Assembly: GCF_950066645.1 (NCBI RefSeq) | Contig: NZ_CATMFB010000012.1 | Span: forward strand, 62,001 to 126,000 | Reading direction: 5' to 3' | Source of the DNA: an uncultured Thalassolituus sp. | GTDB lineage: Bacteria; Pseudomonadota; Gammaproteobacteria; Pseudomonadales; Oceanobacteraceae | DNA length: 64,000 nucleotides | Shown: piece by piece, positions 16,521-25,992 of the stretch | How the letters are laid out: each line of letters starts with the position of its first letter | Position numbering within the stretch: the first letter of the stretch is position 1 | The notes under the pieces: generated by a model | Seen by the model: the letters and a program-made list of their open reading frames with translations, nothing else | Told to the model about the DNA's origin: nothing | Databases searched by the model: none | Position numbers and translations under genes: made by a program

Positions 16521-16874
16521 ACTATCCTGACAGGAATGGATCATTTTGTGACAAAGTCCCTAAAATGCGCCAAACCCGAAGGCTCTGCCGGCCAAAGAAT
16601 TTTGTTCAGTACGACTTTATGATTAAATTCCAGCAACCGCTCTGGCTATCCGGGCCGGGCTGGAAATAACAAGAATATAAAACAGATCTCACCAGGATAC
16701 CCCCGGAGCCTGTTGCGCTGGCGCTGACGCCACTTCGCAGGCTTCTGCACCACCGGAACATGACGCACAGTCAGCCAGGCGCTGGACTGTCCGTCTGTCG
16801 TTAACATTTCCGGCTTATCCTCCTGAGTTCTGTATGGGTTACGCACCCACACCATGACTTTACAGGAGCTTCTG
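16521..16874. other. Gene-free region upstream of the GH3 gene
   Basis: 354 bp with no convincing gene. A weak sigma70-like pair TTGTTC (16602-16607) and TAAATT (16624-16629), 16 nt apart, could start a long leader for the GH3 operon. A GC-rich stretch near 16640-16720 could fold. A minus-strand reading frame here lacks a ribosome-binding site. Confidence 0.35.
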
Positions 16875-18539
16875 ATGTCCGCCCTCAATAAACTGGCCAC
16901 CTCCATTCTGCATTTCGCTTCGGCGACCCTGACCAGTCAGGGAGCGAAGAAATTTGTAGATGCCAGCCATGATATCGAGGCGCAGCAGCGCGCCATTCTG
17001 AAGAACACTCTGGCCATGGTGGTCGGAACTGAATCCGCCCGGAAGCACGGACTGACCACCTCCATGTCGGTCGAAGAATTCCGCGAGCAGGTGCCGATCA
17101 CTGACTACGACTACTGGCACGATATGATCGTAGAGCAGCAACAGTCCGGCAAACCTATGCTGACAACGTCAAGCTGTGACCGCTATCAGCCGACCAGTGG
17201 CTCGACCTCTAAAATCAAATGGATTCCGTATACCCGTCCATTCCTGGACCAGGCGGATCAGGCAATCAGTCCGTGGATGTCTGACCTGTACTCCAGCTTC
17301 CCGGGTATTAAGAAAGGCCGCCATTACTGGTCGCTGTCCTGGGTGCCGAGCGATCTGCGAAACGCGGTCAGCGAAAGTATCAATGATGACCTGCAACTCC
17401 TCCCATGGTGGAAACGCCTGTTTATGGCCGGCACCATGGCAGTACCTGAGGGCGTCTCGCTGGCTGAGTCGTCGGATGAATCCTTCTTTGCGACTTCCTG
17501 TTATCTGGTGGCCTGTACCGATCTGTCGTTTATGTCCGTATGGAGCCCGACCTTCGCCATGAGCCTGCTGCAGATGATGCAGGAGCACCGCGAAAAAATT
17601 GCTGAAGTACTGGAAACCGGTCGCTGGGTCGCGCCGTTCGACAGTCTGAAAAATGTTGAGCCGCCGAAAAATGCCAAAGCCGCCGCGTACATGCGCCAGT
17701 GGGATGGAGAAATCACCCCGGCATTTACCAAAGCCATCTGGCCCGATCTGGCCCTGATCAGCTCATGGGACACGTCATCATCAAAAGGCTGGGCTGAGAA
17801 ACTTCAGGCCATTTTCCCGCACAGTGGATTCCAGGGCAAAGGCCTGTTCGCCACAGAAGGTGTGGTGACGTTCCCGATGGGAGACCTGTACCCGCTGGCG
17901 TTTACCAGTCACTTCTATGAATTCGAAGATCTGGACACCAATGAGATTCTGTTCAGCTGGGAGCTGAAAGAAAACATGCGTGTCCGTCCGATCCTGACCA
18001 CCGGTAACGGCCTGCTGCGGTATTCCACCAAAGACATGCTGCTGGTGACGGGCTTTATCAACCAGTGCCCTTGTCTGCGCTTTATCAGCCGTATTGATGG
18101 TGTTGATATGGTGGGCGAAAAACTCTCACCGGATTCCGCGGTAAAACTGATCGATCATTTCTCAGGGGTCGCCGGCATGTCGCCCGTTACTCTGCTGGCT
18201 CTGCCGTCCTCCGAAGAACGCAACAAGCCCGTCTATGCCCTGCTCTGTAATGGCGGTGATGACGCCGTACAGCAGCGCAACGAACTGAGCCGTCAGCTGG
18301 AAGATCAGCTGTGCCAGCACTTTCACTACAAACTGGCGCGGGAACTCGGTCAGCTTGGACACGCAGAAATGCTGGTCGTACCGGATGCGATGGAGGTGTA
18401 CACCTCTCATAAAATCGCCGGTGGTATGGTGGCGGGCAATATCAAAATTGAGCCGCTGGTACTCTGGCAGAACAATCAACTGCCAGACATTATCCGTTCA
18501 ACGCTGAAAAACAGCAGTGCAGCGGAGGCTGGTGCATGA
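16875..18539 (+). CDS. GH3-family acyl-adenylate/amide synthetase
   Basis: 554-residue protein of the GH3 branch of the ANL adenylating superfamily. Known GH3 enzymes activate a carboxylic acid with ATP and join it to an amino acid or amine. Seen: the P-loop-like ATP motif PTSGSTSKIKWIPYT (from about residue 106), a central RYSTKDMLLVTGF strand (family RYxxGDxxxVxGF, with Lys for Gly), FISRIDGVDMVGEKLS matching the hinge motif, and a C-terminal ferredoxin-like cap. CAGGAG 7 nt before 16875 sets the start. The next GNAT gene overlaps its stop (ATGA). The substrates are unknown; bacterial members are little studied. Confidence 0.82.
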   Translation: MSALNKLATSILHFASATLTSQGAKKFVDASHDIEAQQRAILKNTLAMVVGTESARKHGLTTSMSVEEFREQVPITDYDYWHDMIVEQQQSGKPMLTTSSCDRYQPTSGSTSKIKWIPYTRPFLDQADQAISPWMSDLYSSFPGIKKGRHYWSLSWVPSDLRNAVSESINDDLQLLPWWKRLFMAGTMAVPEGVSLAESSDESFFATSCYLVACTDLSFMSVWSPTFAMSLLQMMQEHREKIAEVLETGRWVAPFDSLKNVEPPKNAKAAAYMRQWDGEITPAFTKAIWPDLALISSWDTSSSKGWAEKLQAIFPHSGFQGKGLFATEGVVTFPMGDLYPLAFTSHFYEFEDLDTNEILFSWELKENMRVRPILTTGNGLLRYSTKDMLLVTGFINQCPCLRFISRIDGVDMVGEKLSPDSAVKLIDHFSGVAGMSPVTLLALPSSEERNKPVYALLCNGGDDAVQQRNELSRQLEDQLCQHFHYKLARELGQLGHAEMLVVPDAMEVYTSHKIAGGMVAGNIKIEPLVLWQNNQLPDIIRSTLKNSSAAEAGA

Positions 18540-19636
18540 GCCAACGTTTCGTTCTCCGTCCGACACAGGAGTCCGACTCACCCGGTTTAATGGAACTGTT
18601 AGCAGATACGCCTCAGGAAGGCCGTATCCTGCTGAACTTTGAACGCCAGCCAAACTATTTCTGGGCCACCTGGGTGGGGACCAGCGCCCCTGACCTGTGG
18701 GTGATGGAAGATACTGAGCAGAATCGTTTTGCAGGTGCTTTCAGCATGGGGCACAGAGACGTCTTCGTAAATGGTGAGCGCCAGTCAGTTCGCTACGGCA
18801 GTGACCTGCGCGTGCACCGCGATTATCAGGGCGGCCGCGCTCTGCTGCGTCTGATCAAAAAAGCAGCCGAGGTGATTGGTGATGATTTTTATCAGACCGT
18901 GATCCTCAAAGATAACGCAGCGTCCATGAACACCATAGGTTCAGGTCGTCTTAAAGTGCAGCCGAAGTATTACCCTGCGGGCGAACACAGAACGAATATG
19001 ATTGAGCTGCGCCAGCGCGAAAAACGCAAAACCGGTTCGCAGGTGCGCCGGGCAACAGCAGACGATATCGCTACCATGCAGGCATTCTTTGATGCCAATG
19101 CCGGCAAAAAACAATTTTATCCCTGTTATGATTTTTCCCGGCTTGGCAGTGACGATGCGTATTACCGTGACATCCGCCTGGAAGATTTCTTTCTCGCCTT
19201 CAACGAGGGTGAGCTGGTCGGTATGACCGGTCTCTGGGATCAGAAGAAGTTCAAGCAGACCCGCATTGCCGGATACAGTAAAGCGCTGCAGATTGCGCGG
19301 CCTTTCTACAACGCCTGGGTGAAAGTGTTCGGTGGGCTGAGTCTCCCTGCCGCCGGCAGCCTGACCAGCTACACCTACATGCATGCGACGGTCGTCAAAG
19401 AAAACAATCCGGAGTTACTGGCAGACCTCATCGCCAGCATCCGCCGGGAATTGCACAACGGCCCATACGATGCTCTGGTGGTGGGTTTCGACAGCCGTGA
19501 TCCGCTGCACAAGGCAACGGATCCCTATAAAAAAGAAATTCTGTACAGCTGCCATTTTATGGCTGGATTCGGTGACGATCCGATGGACGAGCTTGGCCGG
19601 GATAAGCTCATGTACCTCGAAACAGCGCGCCTCTGA
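18536..19636 (+). CDS. Two-domain GNAT acyltransferase coupled to GH3
   Basis: 366-residue cytosolic protein with an N-terminal GNAT domain (about 1-155; LRVHRDYQGGRALLRLIKKA is the acyl-CoA-binding loop and helix, LKDNAASMNTI follows) and a second, divergent GNAT-like half (about 165-366; VRRATADDIATM start, GELVGMTGLWD strand). It overlaps the GH3 stop by 4 nt, strong evidence of joint expression. It probably acylates an amine made or used by the GH3 enzyme (inference). A GC-rich hairpin covers the stop codon. Confidence 0.78.
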   Translation: MSQRFVLRPTQESDSPGLMELLADTPQEGRILLNFERQPNYFWATWVGTSAPDLWVMEDTEQNRFAGAFSMGHRDVFVNGERQSVRYGSDLRVHRDYQGGRALLRLIKKAAEVIGDDFYQTVILKDNAASMNTIGSGRLKVQPKYYPAGEHRTNMIELRQREKRKTGSQVRRATADDIATMQAFFDANAGKKQFYPCYDFSRLGSDDAYYRDIRLEDFFLAFNEGELVGMTGLWDQKKFKQTRIAGYSKALQIARPFYNAWVKVFGGLSLPAAGSLTSYTYMHATVVKENNPELLADLIASIRRELHNGPYDALVVGFDSRDPLHKATDPYKKEILYSCHFMAGFGDDPMDELGRDKLMYLETARL

Positions 19637-19643
19637 GGCGCGC
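19625..19643 (+). terminator. Hairpin at the end of the GH3-GNAT operon
   Basis: 8-bp stem GCGCGCCT / AGGCGCGC with a 3-nt loop overlapping the stop codon, followed by only a weak T-tract (CTTTAGTATTTT). It may terminate partially before the RND genes, which begin 70 bp later. Confidence 0.55.
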
Positions 19644-19706
19644 CTTTAGTATTTTCCTGTGCATTGTGTCAGCGCATGATGACGGTAACGGACGACAGAA
19701 AACCTT

Positions 19707-20846
19707 ATGAAGAAGTTTAAGTTCATTATTATCGGCCTGATCCTTCTGCTGGCGGCAGGTGCAGGCGGTTATTATCTTTATATCAATGCCCCGAAACCGG
19801 TCATGCAGGAACGCAGGGTGGATATCCCCATCGTACCCTTCACTCAGGTCAGTATCAGCAGCCAGGCTATTCCGGTGATGACACGGGGCCGCGTAGCTTC
19901 TGCTCAGATTCATAAAGTCGCCAGTCAGGTATCTGGTCTGGTCACGGACCTGAGCCCGAACCTGACCAAAGGTGCCCTGATTAAAAAAGGCGATCTGCTC
20001 GCTCAGATCGACGATCAGCCAATCATCCTGGACATTGCGCAGAAGAAAGCCAACCTTGCGCAGACCCGGCTGAAGCTAGAAGAAACAGAAGCTAACGCCC
20101 GGGTAGCACGACGCCAGGCCGGTAAAAACTCGTCTGATTTTGCCCGTTTTGTCCCGCAACTGGAGTATGCCACCAGTCAGGTCGAAGCCGCGCAGGCCGC
20201 CCTCGATTATGCCAACCGTCAACTTGAAAACACTCAGATTATTGCCCCCATCGATGGCAAAATCGTTGAGGTTTACATCAACCGTGGTGACCTGATCCAG
20301 ACCGGTACACAGGTGGCCGTGATTTACGGCATGGATAAAGCCGAAGTTCGACTGCCTCTGAGTGATCATCAGCTGGCAATCATCGGTGCACAGGAAGCCT
20401 ACTCTGACGATATGGGCCCGCGCTTTATGCCAGAGGTCACCCTGCGCGATTACGAAAGTGGTGATGAATGGGCCGGTTATCTGGTCCGCACCGACGGCGA
20501 GCGCTCCCGTAACCAACTGCTCTATGCGGTGGCTCAGGTTTCGGGGCCTGACATGACCGGGAATCAGGGTCGTTATCTTGTTCCCGGTTCGTTTGTTGAG
20601 GCAGAAATCCGTGGCCGCGAAATCCGCGATCTGAGAATTCTTCCCCGCGAAGTTGTTCAGCCTGGTGACAGTGTCTGGATGATCAACGCAGATAACACGA
20701 TTCAGCTCCAGCCGGTCGATATCCGCTACCGGGGTAAAGATCAGGTTTATATTGATACCCTGCTGCCACCGGGCACCCGGATTATTTCCGGTAACTTTCA
20801 CCGGCTGGTCGAAGGTATGACCGTCAGTCCGGCTAATCGCAAATAA
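19707..20846 (+). CDS. RND efflux periplasmic adaptor (membrane fusion protein)
   Basis: 379-residue HlyD/AcrA-type adaptor linking an RND pump to an outer-membrane channel. N-terminal membrane anchor (about 5-27), first half of the lipoyl domain (GLVTDLSPNLTKGALIKKGDLL), a coiled-coil hairpin (about 110-175), second lipoyl half (IIAPIDGKIVEVYINRGDLIQ), then beta-barrel and membrane-proximal domains. No lipobox cysteine is present. The pump gene follows after 15 bp. No outer-membrane factor is encoded here, so a TolC-like protein from elsewhere must be used. Confidence 0.9.
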   Translation: MKKFKFIIIGLILLLAAGAGGYYLYINAPKPVMQERRVDIPIVPFTQVSISSQAIPVMTRGRVASAQIHKVASQVSGLVTDLSPNLTKGALIKKGDLLAQIDDQPIILDIAQKKANLAQTRLKLEETEANARVARRQAGKNSSDFARFVPQLEYATSQVEAAQAALDYANRQLENTQIIAPIDGKIVEVYINRGDLIQTGTQVAVIYGMDKAEVRLPLSDHQLAIIGAQEAYSDDMGPRFMPEVTLRDYESGDEWAGYLVRTDGERSRNQLLYAVAQVSGPDMTGNQGRYLVPGSFVEAEIRGREIRDLRILPREVVQPGDSVWMINADNTIQLQPVDIRYRGKDQVYIDTLLPPGTRIISGNFHRLVEGMTVSPANRK

Positions 20847-20861
20847 TCCGGCGGAGTTACT

Positions 20862-23800
20862 ATGAAGCAATCAATCCGCTGGTTTGCTGAAAACCCGGTC
20901 GCCGCTAATCTGCTGATGATCTGTCTGGTCGTACTGGGCCTGATGGCCATCCCCGAAACCAGAAAAGAACTGATCCCGAATGTTTCACTGAATAAGCTCA
21001 GCGTACAGGTTAAGTTGCCCGGTGGTACCGTTGATACGGTAGAAAATAACGTCTGTAAATCCATTGAAAACCGGATTTACGACGTACAGGGCACACAGAA
21101 TATGGTGTCGATGGCCTACGATGGCCTCTGCGCAATTACTCTGGACATCGTCGATGGGCATGATTCGAAAGAGATCATGGACGAAGTCAGTAAACGGGTG
21201 AATGAACAGGGCCTCTTACCTGAAGACGCCGAAGATCCGGAAATTCAGGAATTATCAGTGAAAAACCGGGTCGCCAAACTGATTATTTACGGAAATACCG
21301 GCTATACCGCGCTGGCAGAAACAGCACGTGCCCTGCGTAACGAGCTGATGGAATACCCGGACGTCAGTCTGATCGAACTGATGGATATGAGTGATTCTGA
21401 AATCCGTATCCAGGTACCGGCACATAACCTCGAAAAATATAACCTTACCTTTGACGATATTGCCGGAATGATACGTGCGCAGACCGGTTTTCTTCCGGGC
21501 GGTGTACTTGAGACAAGTGACGGCGACATTCTGATTACCAGTGACGCCTACAAAGATTCGGCCGAAGCTTACCGCAATATCATTATCTATTCAGATGCGA
21601 CGGGCGCTGAAATTCTGCTGCGGGACATCGCAGAAATTACGGATACCCGTTTCAGCGCGTCATCCAATGCGACCTTTAATGGCGTTCCTTCCGTTTCTAT
21701 GGATATCTACCGGGTCGGCGATCAGAGCATCATGGATATCGCGTCTGTACTGCACACCTTTGTCGACCGGCTGAACCTGCCCGATGAAATTAATACCCAT
21801 ATCTGGCAGGACGAATCCAAACACCTGAAAAGCCGCATTGAGCTTCTGCTGGAAAATGCCTATCAGGGCTTAATACTGCTGTTTATTACCCTGCTGTTGT
21901 TCCTCAACGGCCGCCTGTCGTTCTGGGTGAGTATGGGTATTCCGATTGCCTTCCTCGGCACGCTGTTTGTGATGCCAATTTACGATGTTTCGATTAACGC
22001 GGTGTCACTGTTCGGCTTTATTCTGGTGCTCGGTATCGTAGTGGACGACGCGGTCGTGGTCGCTGAGTCGATTCATTTAAAAAATGAAGCCGGCATTTAT
22101 GGCACCCGGGCGGCCCTCGAAGGCGTCTACGAGGTATACAAACCAATTCTGTTTGCAGTCGCCACGACAGTCGTCGCCTTTATGCCGCTGCTGTCGCTGC
22201 CGGGGCCAGAAGGCAAACTGATGCAGGCCATCCCGATTGTGGTGATCGCGACACTGGTGTTTTCTCTGGTCGAGTCTCTGTTTATTCTGCCTGCACACCT
22301 GTCTCACACCAGTGCTCCGAAAGGGAAAAAGAAAGAAGCCATCCCGACTCTGAAAATGATTCAGGACCGCTTTGATCAGGGCCTGCGCTGGTTTGCACAA
22401 ACGGTTTATGCCCCGGTACTGCGCTCCTGTCTGCAGATGAAAGGGCTGATTGTGCTGGGCTTTACCATCGCCTTCGTTCTGATGCTGGTACTGATGCTCA
22501 CTGGCTGGATCCGCTCTTCTCTTTTTGCAGAGGTAGAAGCCGACGCCGTGGTGGCAAAACTCGCCCTGCCGGAAGGCTCACCGCGCCATAAAACAGAAGC
22601 CGTTGTCGCACGCCTGACCAACGCAGCAGAGCTGCTTAAGCATCGCTATGCGATGGCGGACACACCGGCAATTGATCACATCTATGCGGTAGTGGCTCCG
22701 AAAGACAGTAAGAGCAATATAAAGTCGTCGCAGGATCTTGATCACACGGCGGAGATTACTCTGGAACTCGTCCAGCAGCGCGACAGTCGCGTCAGTGGCC
22801 GGGATATCATTTCTAAATGGCGGGAAATTGCTGGCGAAATTCCTGAAGCCAGTCAGCTGAGCTTTACCGCCAGCCTGAACCCGGCCCGTCCGGACCTGCA
22901 GGTAGAACTCAGTTCAAACAACCCGGATGACCTGAAGGCCGCGGCCAACGAGCTGGTCGATGCGCTTAAGCGTTTTTCTGGTACGTACGATGTCCGCCAC
23001 TCTCAGGAAGACCGTAAGCAGCAGGCCGATATTGTGCTGCGCGATAATGCCAACTCTCTTGGGCTGACCCAGCAGGGTGTTGTCAGTCAGATTAATAAAT
23101 CCTTCCAGGGCAGCGTCGTTCAGCACGTTCAGACCCGGGACGATGAAATTGAAGTCTGGCTCGGCCTGGCCGAAGACGAGCGGGAATCGTCATGGCACCT
23201 CGAAAATATGCATATCCGCTATGCCGACGGTCAGTATGTGCCGCTCTATTCTATTGCCGATATTATTTATCGCGATGCACCAACACATATTAAACGTGGC
23301 GAACGTAAGCGTGTGGTCACCGTCAGTGCGTTTGTCGACAGCAGTAAAAACTCGGTGATGCAGGTGCAGAAACTGATGGAGAAAGACATTCTGCCTCAGC
23401 TGATCGCGAAGTATCCGGGCATGAGCTGGAACCCGGGAGGTCAGCAACGTGACCTGGCGGCGTTTATGTCGACCCTGCTGAATTACTATCTGATTGCGGT
23501 GCTCGGGATGTACCTGCTGATGGCGGTACTCTTCCAGTCTTACTCACAACCGCTGATTATTCTTTACGCGATTCCGTTCGGCATTATGGGGGCAGTGATC
23601 GGCCACCAGCTGTTTGGTATGGTAATCAGCTCATGGTCGTATGTGGGCATGGTGGCCGTCAGTGGGGTCGTGGTGAACGATAACCTGGTGCTGATGGATT
23701 ACATCAATACCAAGCGCGCCGAAGGGGCGTCTATTTATGACGCCGTACTGGAAGCGGGTCAGGCCCGTTTCAGACCGATTCTGCTGACCTCTCTGACGAC

Positions 23801-24131
23801 GTTTGCCGGACTGGTACCACTTCTCCTTGAAACCAGCCTGCAGGCACAGTTCCTGATTCCTATGGCCATATCACTGGCGTTTGGCGTGCTGTTCGCCACC
23901 GCGATCAGCCTTCTGCTGGTACCCGCCACTTACCTGTTACTGGACGACGTCGTCGTCGGTTCGAAGAAACTGCTGTCGAATCAGAAAGTGGAAATCACCG
24001 TAGAACAGGCCTATGAAATGGGCTTCCAGAAAGGGGCTGCGAATGTGCGCACCCGCAACCCGTTTGCCAACGAAGATCTGCTGGCGGCCAGCTGGGATGC
24101 GGGTTATCAGGATGGGCAGAGCACCCGCTGA
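20862..24131 (+). CDS. RND efflux transporter with RMF-like C-terminal tail
   Basis: 1089-residue proton-driven inner-membrane pump of the AcrB/MexB superfamily, 12 TM helices in two halves each with a large periplasmic loop. TM4 carries GIVVDDAVVVAES with the proton-relay Asp pair. It is slightly longer than usual because of about 45 extra cytoplasmic residues after TM12. Within these, about 1050-1083 (AYEMGFQKG...RNPF...SWDAGYQDG) follows the spacing of ribosome modulation factor, including its Trp and Gly positions. GGAG precedes the ATG. Its location after the GH3-GNAT genes suggests export of their product, but a separate drug-efflux role is equally possible. Confidence 0.9.
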   Translation: MKQSIRWFAENPVAANLLMICLVVLGLMAIPETRKELIPNVSLNKLSVQVKLPGGTVDTVENNVCKSIENRIYDVQGTQNMVSMAYDGLCAITLDIVDGHDSKEIMDEVSKRVNEQGLLPEDAEDPEIQELSVKNRVAKLIIYGNTGYTALAETARALRNELMEYPDVSLIELMDMSDSEIRIQVPAHNLEKYNLTFDDIAGMIRAQTGFLPGGVLETSDGDILITSDAYKDSAEAYRNIIIYSDATGAEILLRDIAEITDTRFSASSNATFNGVPSVSMDIYRVGDQSIMDIASVLHTFVDRLNLPDEINTHIWQDESKHLKSRIELLLENAYQGLILLFITLLLFLNGRLSFWVSMGIPIAFLGTLFVMPIYDVSINAVSLFGFILVLGIVVDDAVVVAESIHLKNEAGIYGTRAALEGVYEVYKPILFAVATTVVAFMPLLSLPGPEGKLMQAIPIVVIATLVFSLVESLFILPAHLSHTSAPKGKKKEAIPTLKMIQDRFDQGLRWFAQTVYAPVLRSCLQMKGLIVLGFTIAFVLMLVLMLTGWIRSSLFAEVEADAVVAKLALPEGSPRHKTEAVVARLTNAAELLKHRYAMADTPAIDHIYAVVAPKDSKSNIKSSQDLDHTAEITLELVQQRDSRVSGRDIISKWREIAGEIPEASQLSFTASLNPARPDLQVELSSNNPDDLKAAANELVDALKRFSGTYDVRHSQEDRKQQADIVLRDNANSLGLTQQGVVSQINKSFQGSVVQHVQTRDDEIEVWLGLAEDERESSWHLENMHIRYADGQYVPLYSIADIIYRDAPTHIKRGERKRVVTVSAFVDSSKNSVMQVQKLMEKDILPQLIAKYPGMSWNPGGQQRDLAAFMSTLLNYYLIAVLGMYLLMAVLFQSYSQPLIILYAIPFGIMGAVIGHQLFGMVISSWSYVGMVAVSGVVVNDNLVLMDYINTKRAEGASIYDAVLEAGQARFRPILLTSLTTFAGLVPLLLETSLQAQFLIPMAISLAFGVLFATAISLLLVPATYLLLDDVVVGSKKLLSNQKVEITVEQAYEMGFQKGAANVRTRNPFANEDLLAASWDAGYQDGQSTR

Positions 24132-24138
24132 AGGGTAT

Positions 24139-24158
24139 GCCCCCGCCTGCGCGGGGGC
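24139..24158 (+). terminator. GC-rich hairpin after the RND operon
   Basis: Perfect 8-bp stem GCCCCCGC / GCGGGGGC with a 4-nt loop, 8 bp after the pump stop codon and between convergent genes. No T-run follows, so the termination strength is uncertain. Confidence 0.5.
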
Positions 24159-24210
24159 GACGCCTGAGATTCCCTACCGGTGCAACCAGGCGTCATAAAA
24201 GGTCTATGAA

Positions 24211-25905
24211 TCAGTTCACTGTGATGTAAGGGATCTGATCCACCAGATCACTGACAACCACTCCGTCTTCCCGTGGGAAGCATTCAACAAACTGCCACTC
24301 AATCTCGCCCACGGCAAAGCGCTCGGGGTTATCCCGCAGGCGCCCGAAGGTCACTTTCGCCACCGCGCCATATCCATAGTGCATCAGGCCGGGGGCATTA
24401 CGCTTGGTCAGCCCGAAACAGAAGCCACCCAGCGAATAAGCGGCCAGCGCATTCACGCCGTCTTTGTCGTGCAGAGCCAGCGGCTGTGGCGTGTGCGAAT
24501 GATGGCCGATGACACCGTCAAACAACCGGAGCCAACGCTTCATATGCGTCACAGCCCAGGGACGGGGATAACACTCCATTTCGTATGCCCAGTGAGGGAA
24601 CAGGAGGTTAAATGCATCGTCACGGCGGTATTGCTCAGGGGTTTCATCCAACCAGGCAAGCTTGTCTCCGTCGTGACGGTTACTCCACTGAGTGGCGGCA
24701 ATCACACGTAATGACGGATGCAGATCGGCGAACGGTTCATTTCTGAGGCCCACGCGGTGGAATCCTGCCTGACTGAATTGATCAGCCGAGCAGTCACATT
24801 CGTCCGGGCCAAAATCACCGGCATGGTTATTCGCAAACGACAGCCAGGTTTTTTCGGCAGGAAACATATCCGCCAGCTGAGTAATAATGTCCCGCTCATG
24901 CTTCTGGTCGGGTCCTTTTTTCGCGCAATCCGTCACCACGCCTTCCATATTCAGCATCACGGCATCGCAGGGTGCGAAAAATGCTTTCAGTGACTCCGAG
25001 GCCGCCCAGGGTTTGCCAAACATCATCATCACGTCACCACCAAACCCGACGGTCACTTCCGGGATAATATCGTTGGCGGTTGTTTTACGGCTGATGTACT
25101 GAATATTTTCAGGGTTCTTTTTCGATGGCCCTTTCAGGTTACGCCACAGAAGAGAAAGTGCATCCAGAGCGCGCGGGTACGGATCATGCCAACGGCGCTT
25201 CTCTTTGCGCCCGCCGACGTGAAATGTTTCACCCAGAATTTCATCCACTTCTTTCTCACGCTGATCCCAACGACGGGACTGCAGGTGAGTAAAGGCCAAC
25301 GCCAGGCGCCAGGTCAGGATATACAGCGGAAAATACAGGCTGTATGCCGCGGTCATCCAGCTGTAACTGTCGACCCAGACACCGACCTGGTCGGCGTTTG
25401 TCAGTGTATAAACCGAAATAATTTTGCAGATATTGGCGGCGATCAGCAGCACCCACCAGAGAGGCACCAGCCAGTTCTCTGCCCGGTGTTCGTGACTGAC
25501 GGGCACCGAACGTCGCCACATGGCGATCATCATGCGCAGAGCAAAGAAAATACCCAACATCAGACGGGTAAAAATAATCATCGAGTTCGCCAGCGAATGA
25601 TGACGCTCTTCATAAATCGCAACGAGATTCCGGGCGGCGAAATACAACCAGACAACAAAGAAAAATGTCAGAGCAATCAGTGTCGCCAGAATCTGACTGG
25701 CACGGATGTAGCCATCCGTTTTCAGCATGCTCTGATCCTCTGGCAACAGCGCAGAAATCAGAGTTTCCTGAGACACATCGGCAACACCATACAGGGAATA
25801 AATGCCGTGAAAGAAACCAACAATGGTGAGAACGCCAGAAATCACCAGCATAGGCAGAAGCCAGCGGTTCAGGCGGTGAAGATCGTAAAACGGATAGGGT
25901 TGCAT
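24211..25905 (-). CDS. DUF4328-like membrane domain fused to CapA-like metallophosphatase
   Basis: 564-residue fusion. The N-terminal half (about 1-225) has roughly six hydrophobic segments with a WRRSV loop typical of DUF4328-like membrane proteins. The C-terminal half (about 285-560) resembles CapA/PgsA poly-gamma-glutamate enzymes of the calcineurin-like fold: FGGDVMMMFG, LSFANNHAGDFG and IGHHSHTPQP hold the metal-binding Asp, Asn and His residues. CapA-like domains act on extracellular poly-gamma-glutamate or in phospholipid/polymer contexts; no capBC-like partners are present. Orientation and substrate are unknown. It lies next to znuA on the same strand with an 87-bp gap. Confidence 0.75.
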   Translation of the reverse strand: MQPYPFYDLHRLNRWLLPMLVISGVLTIVGFFHGIYSLYGVADVSQETLISALLPEDQSMLKTDGYIRASQILATLIALTFFFVVWLYFAARNLVAIYEERHHSLANSMIIFTRLMLGIFFALRMMIAMWRRSVPVSHEHRAENWLVPLWWVLLIAANICKIISVYTLTNADQVGVWVDSYSWMTAAYSLYFPLYILTWRLALAFTHLQSRRWDQREKEVDEILGETFHVGGRKEKRRWHDPYPRALDALSLLWRNLKGPSKKNPENIQYISRKTTANDIIPEVTVGFGGDVMMMFGKPWAASESLKAFFAPCDAVMLNMEGVVTDCAKKGPDQKHERDIITQLADMFPAEKTWLSFANNHAGDFGPDECDCSADQFSQAGFHRVGLRNEPFADLHPSLRVIAATQWSNRHDGDKLAWLDETPEQYRRDDAFNLLFPHWAYEMECYPRPWAVTHMKRWLRLFDGVIGHHSHTPQPLALHDKDGVNALAAYSLGGFCFGLTKRNAPGLMHYGYGAVAKVTFGRLRDNPERFAVGEIEWQFVECFPREDGVVVSDLVDQIPYITVN

Positions 25906-25992
25906 CTGCGTCCGTCCCTTCGGTGTTCTTATTGTTTATTGTCCGACAGGCTGATGCTGGGCGCCGCGGAGCGCCCGCTTAACGGATGCCTG

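Noticed and set aside
16646-16855. Possible small minus-strand gene upstream of GH3
   Set aside because: No Shine-Dalgarno before its ATG and no recognisable motif; it lies in the probable GH3 leader.
20076-20870. 264-residue open frame antisense to the RND adaptor
   Set aside because: Fully antisense to a clear gene; a codon-bias shadow.
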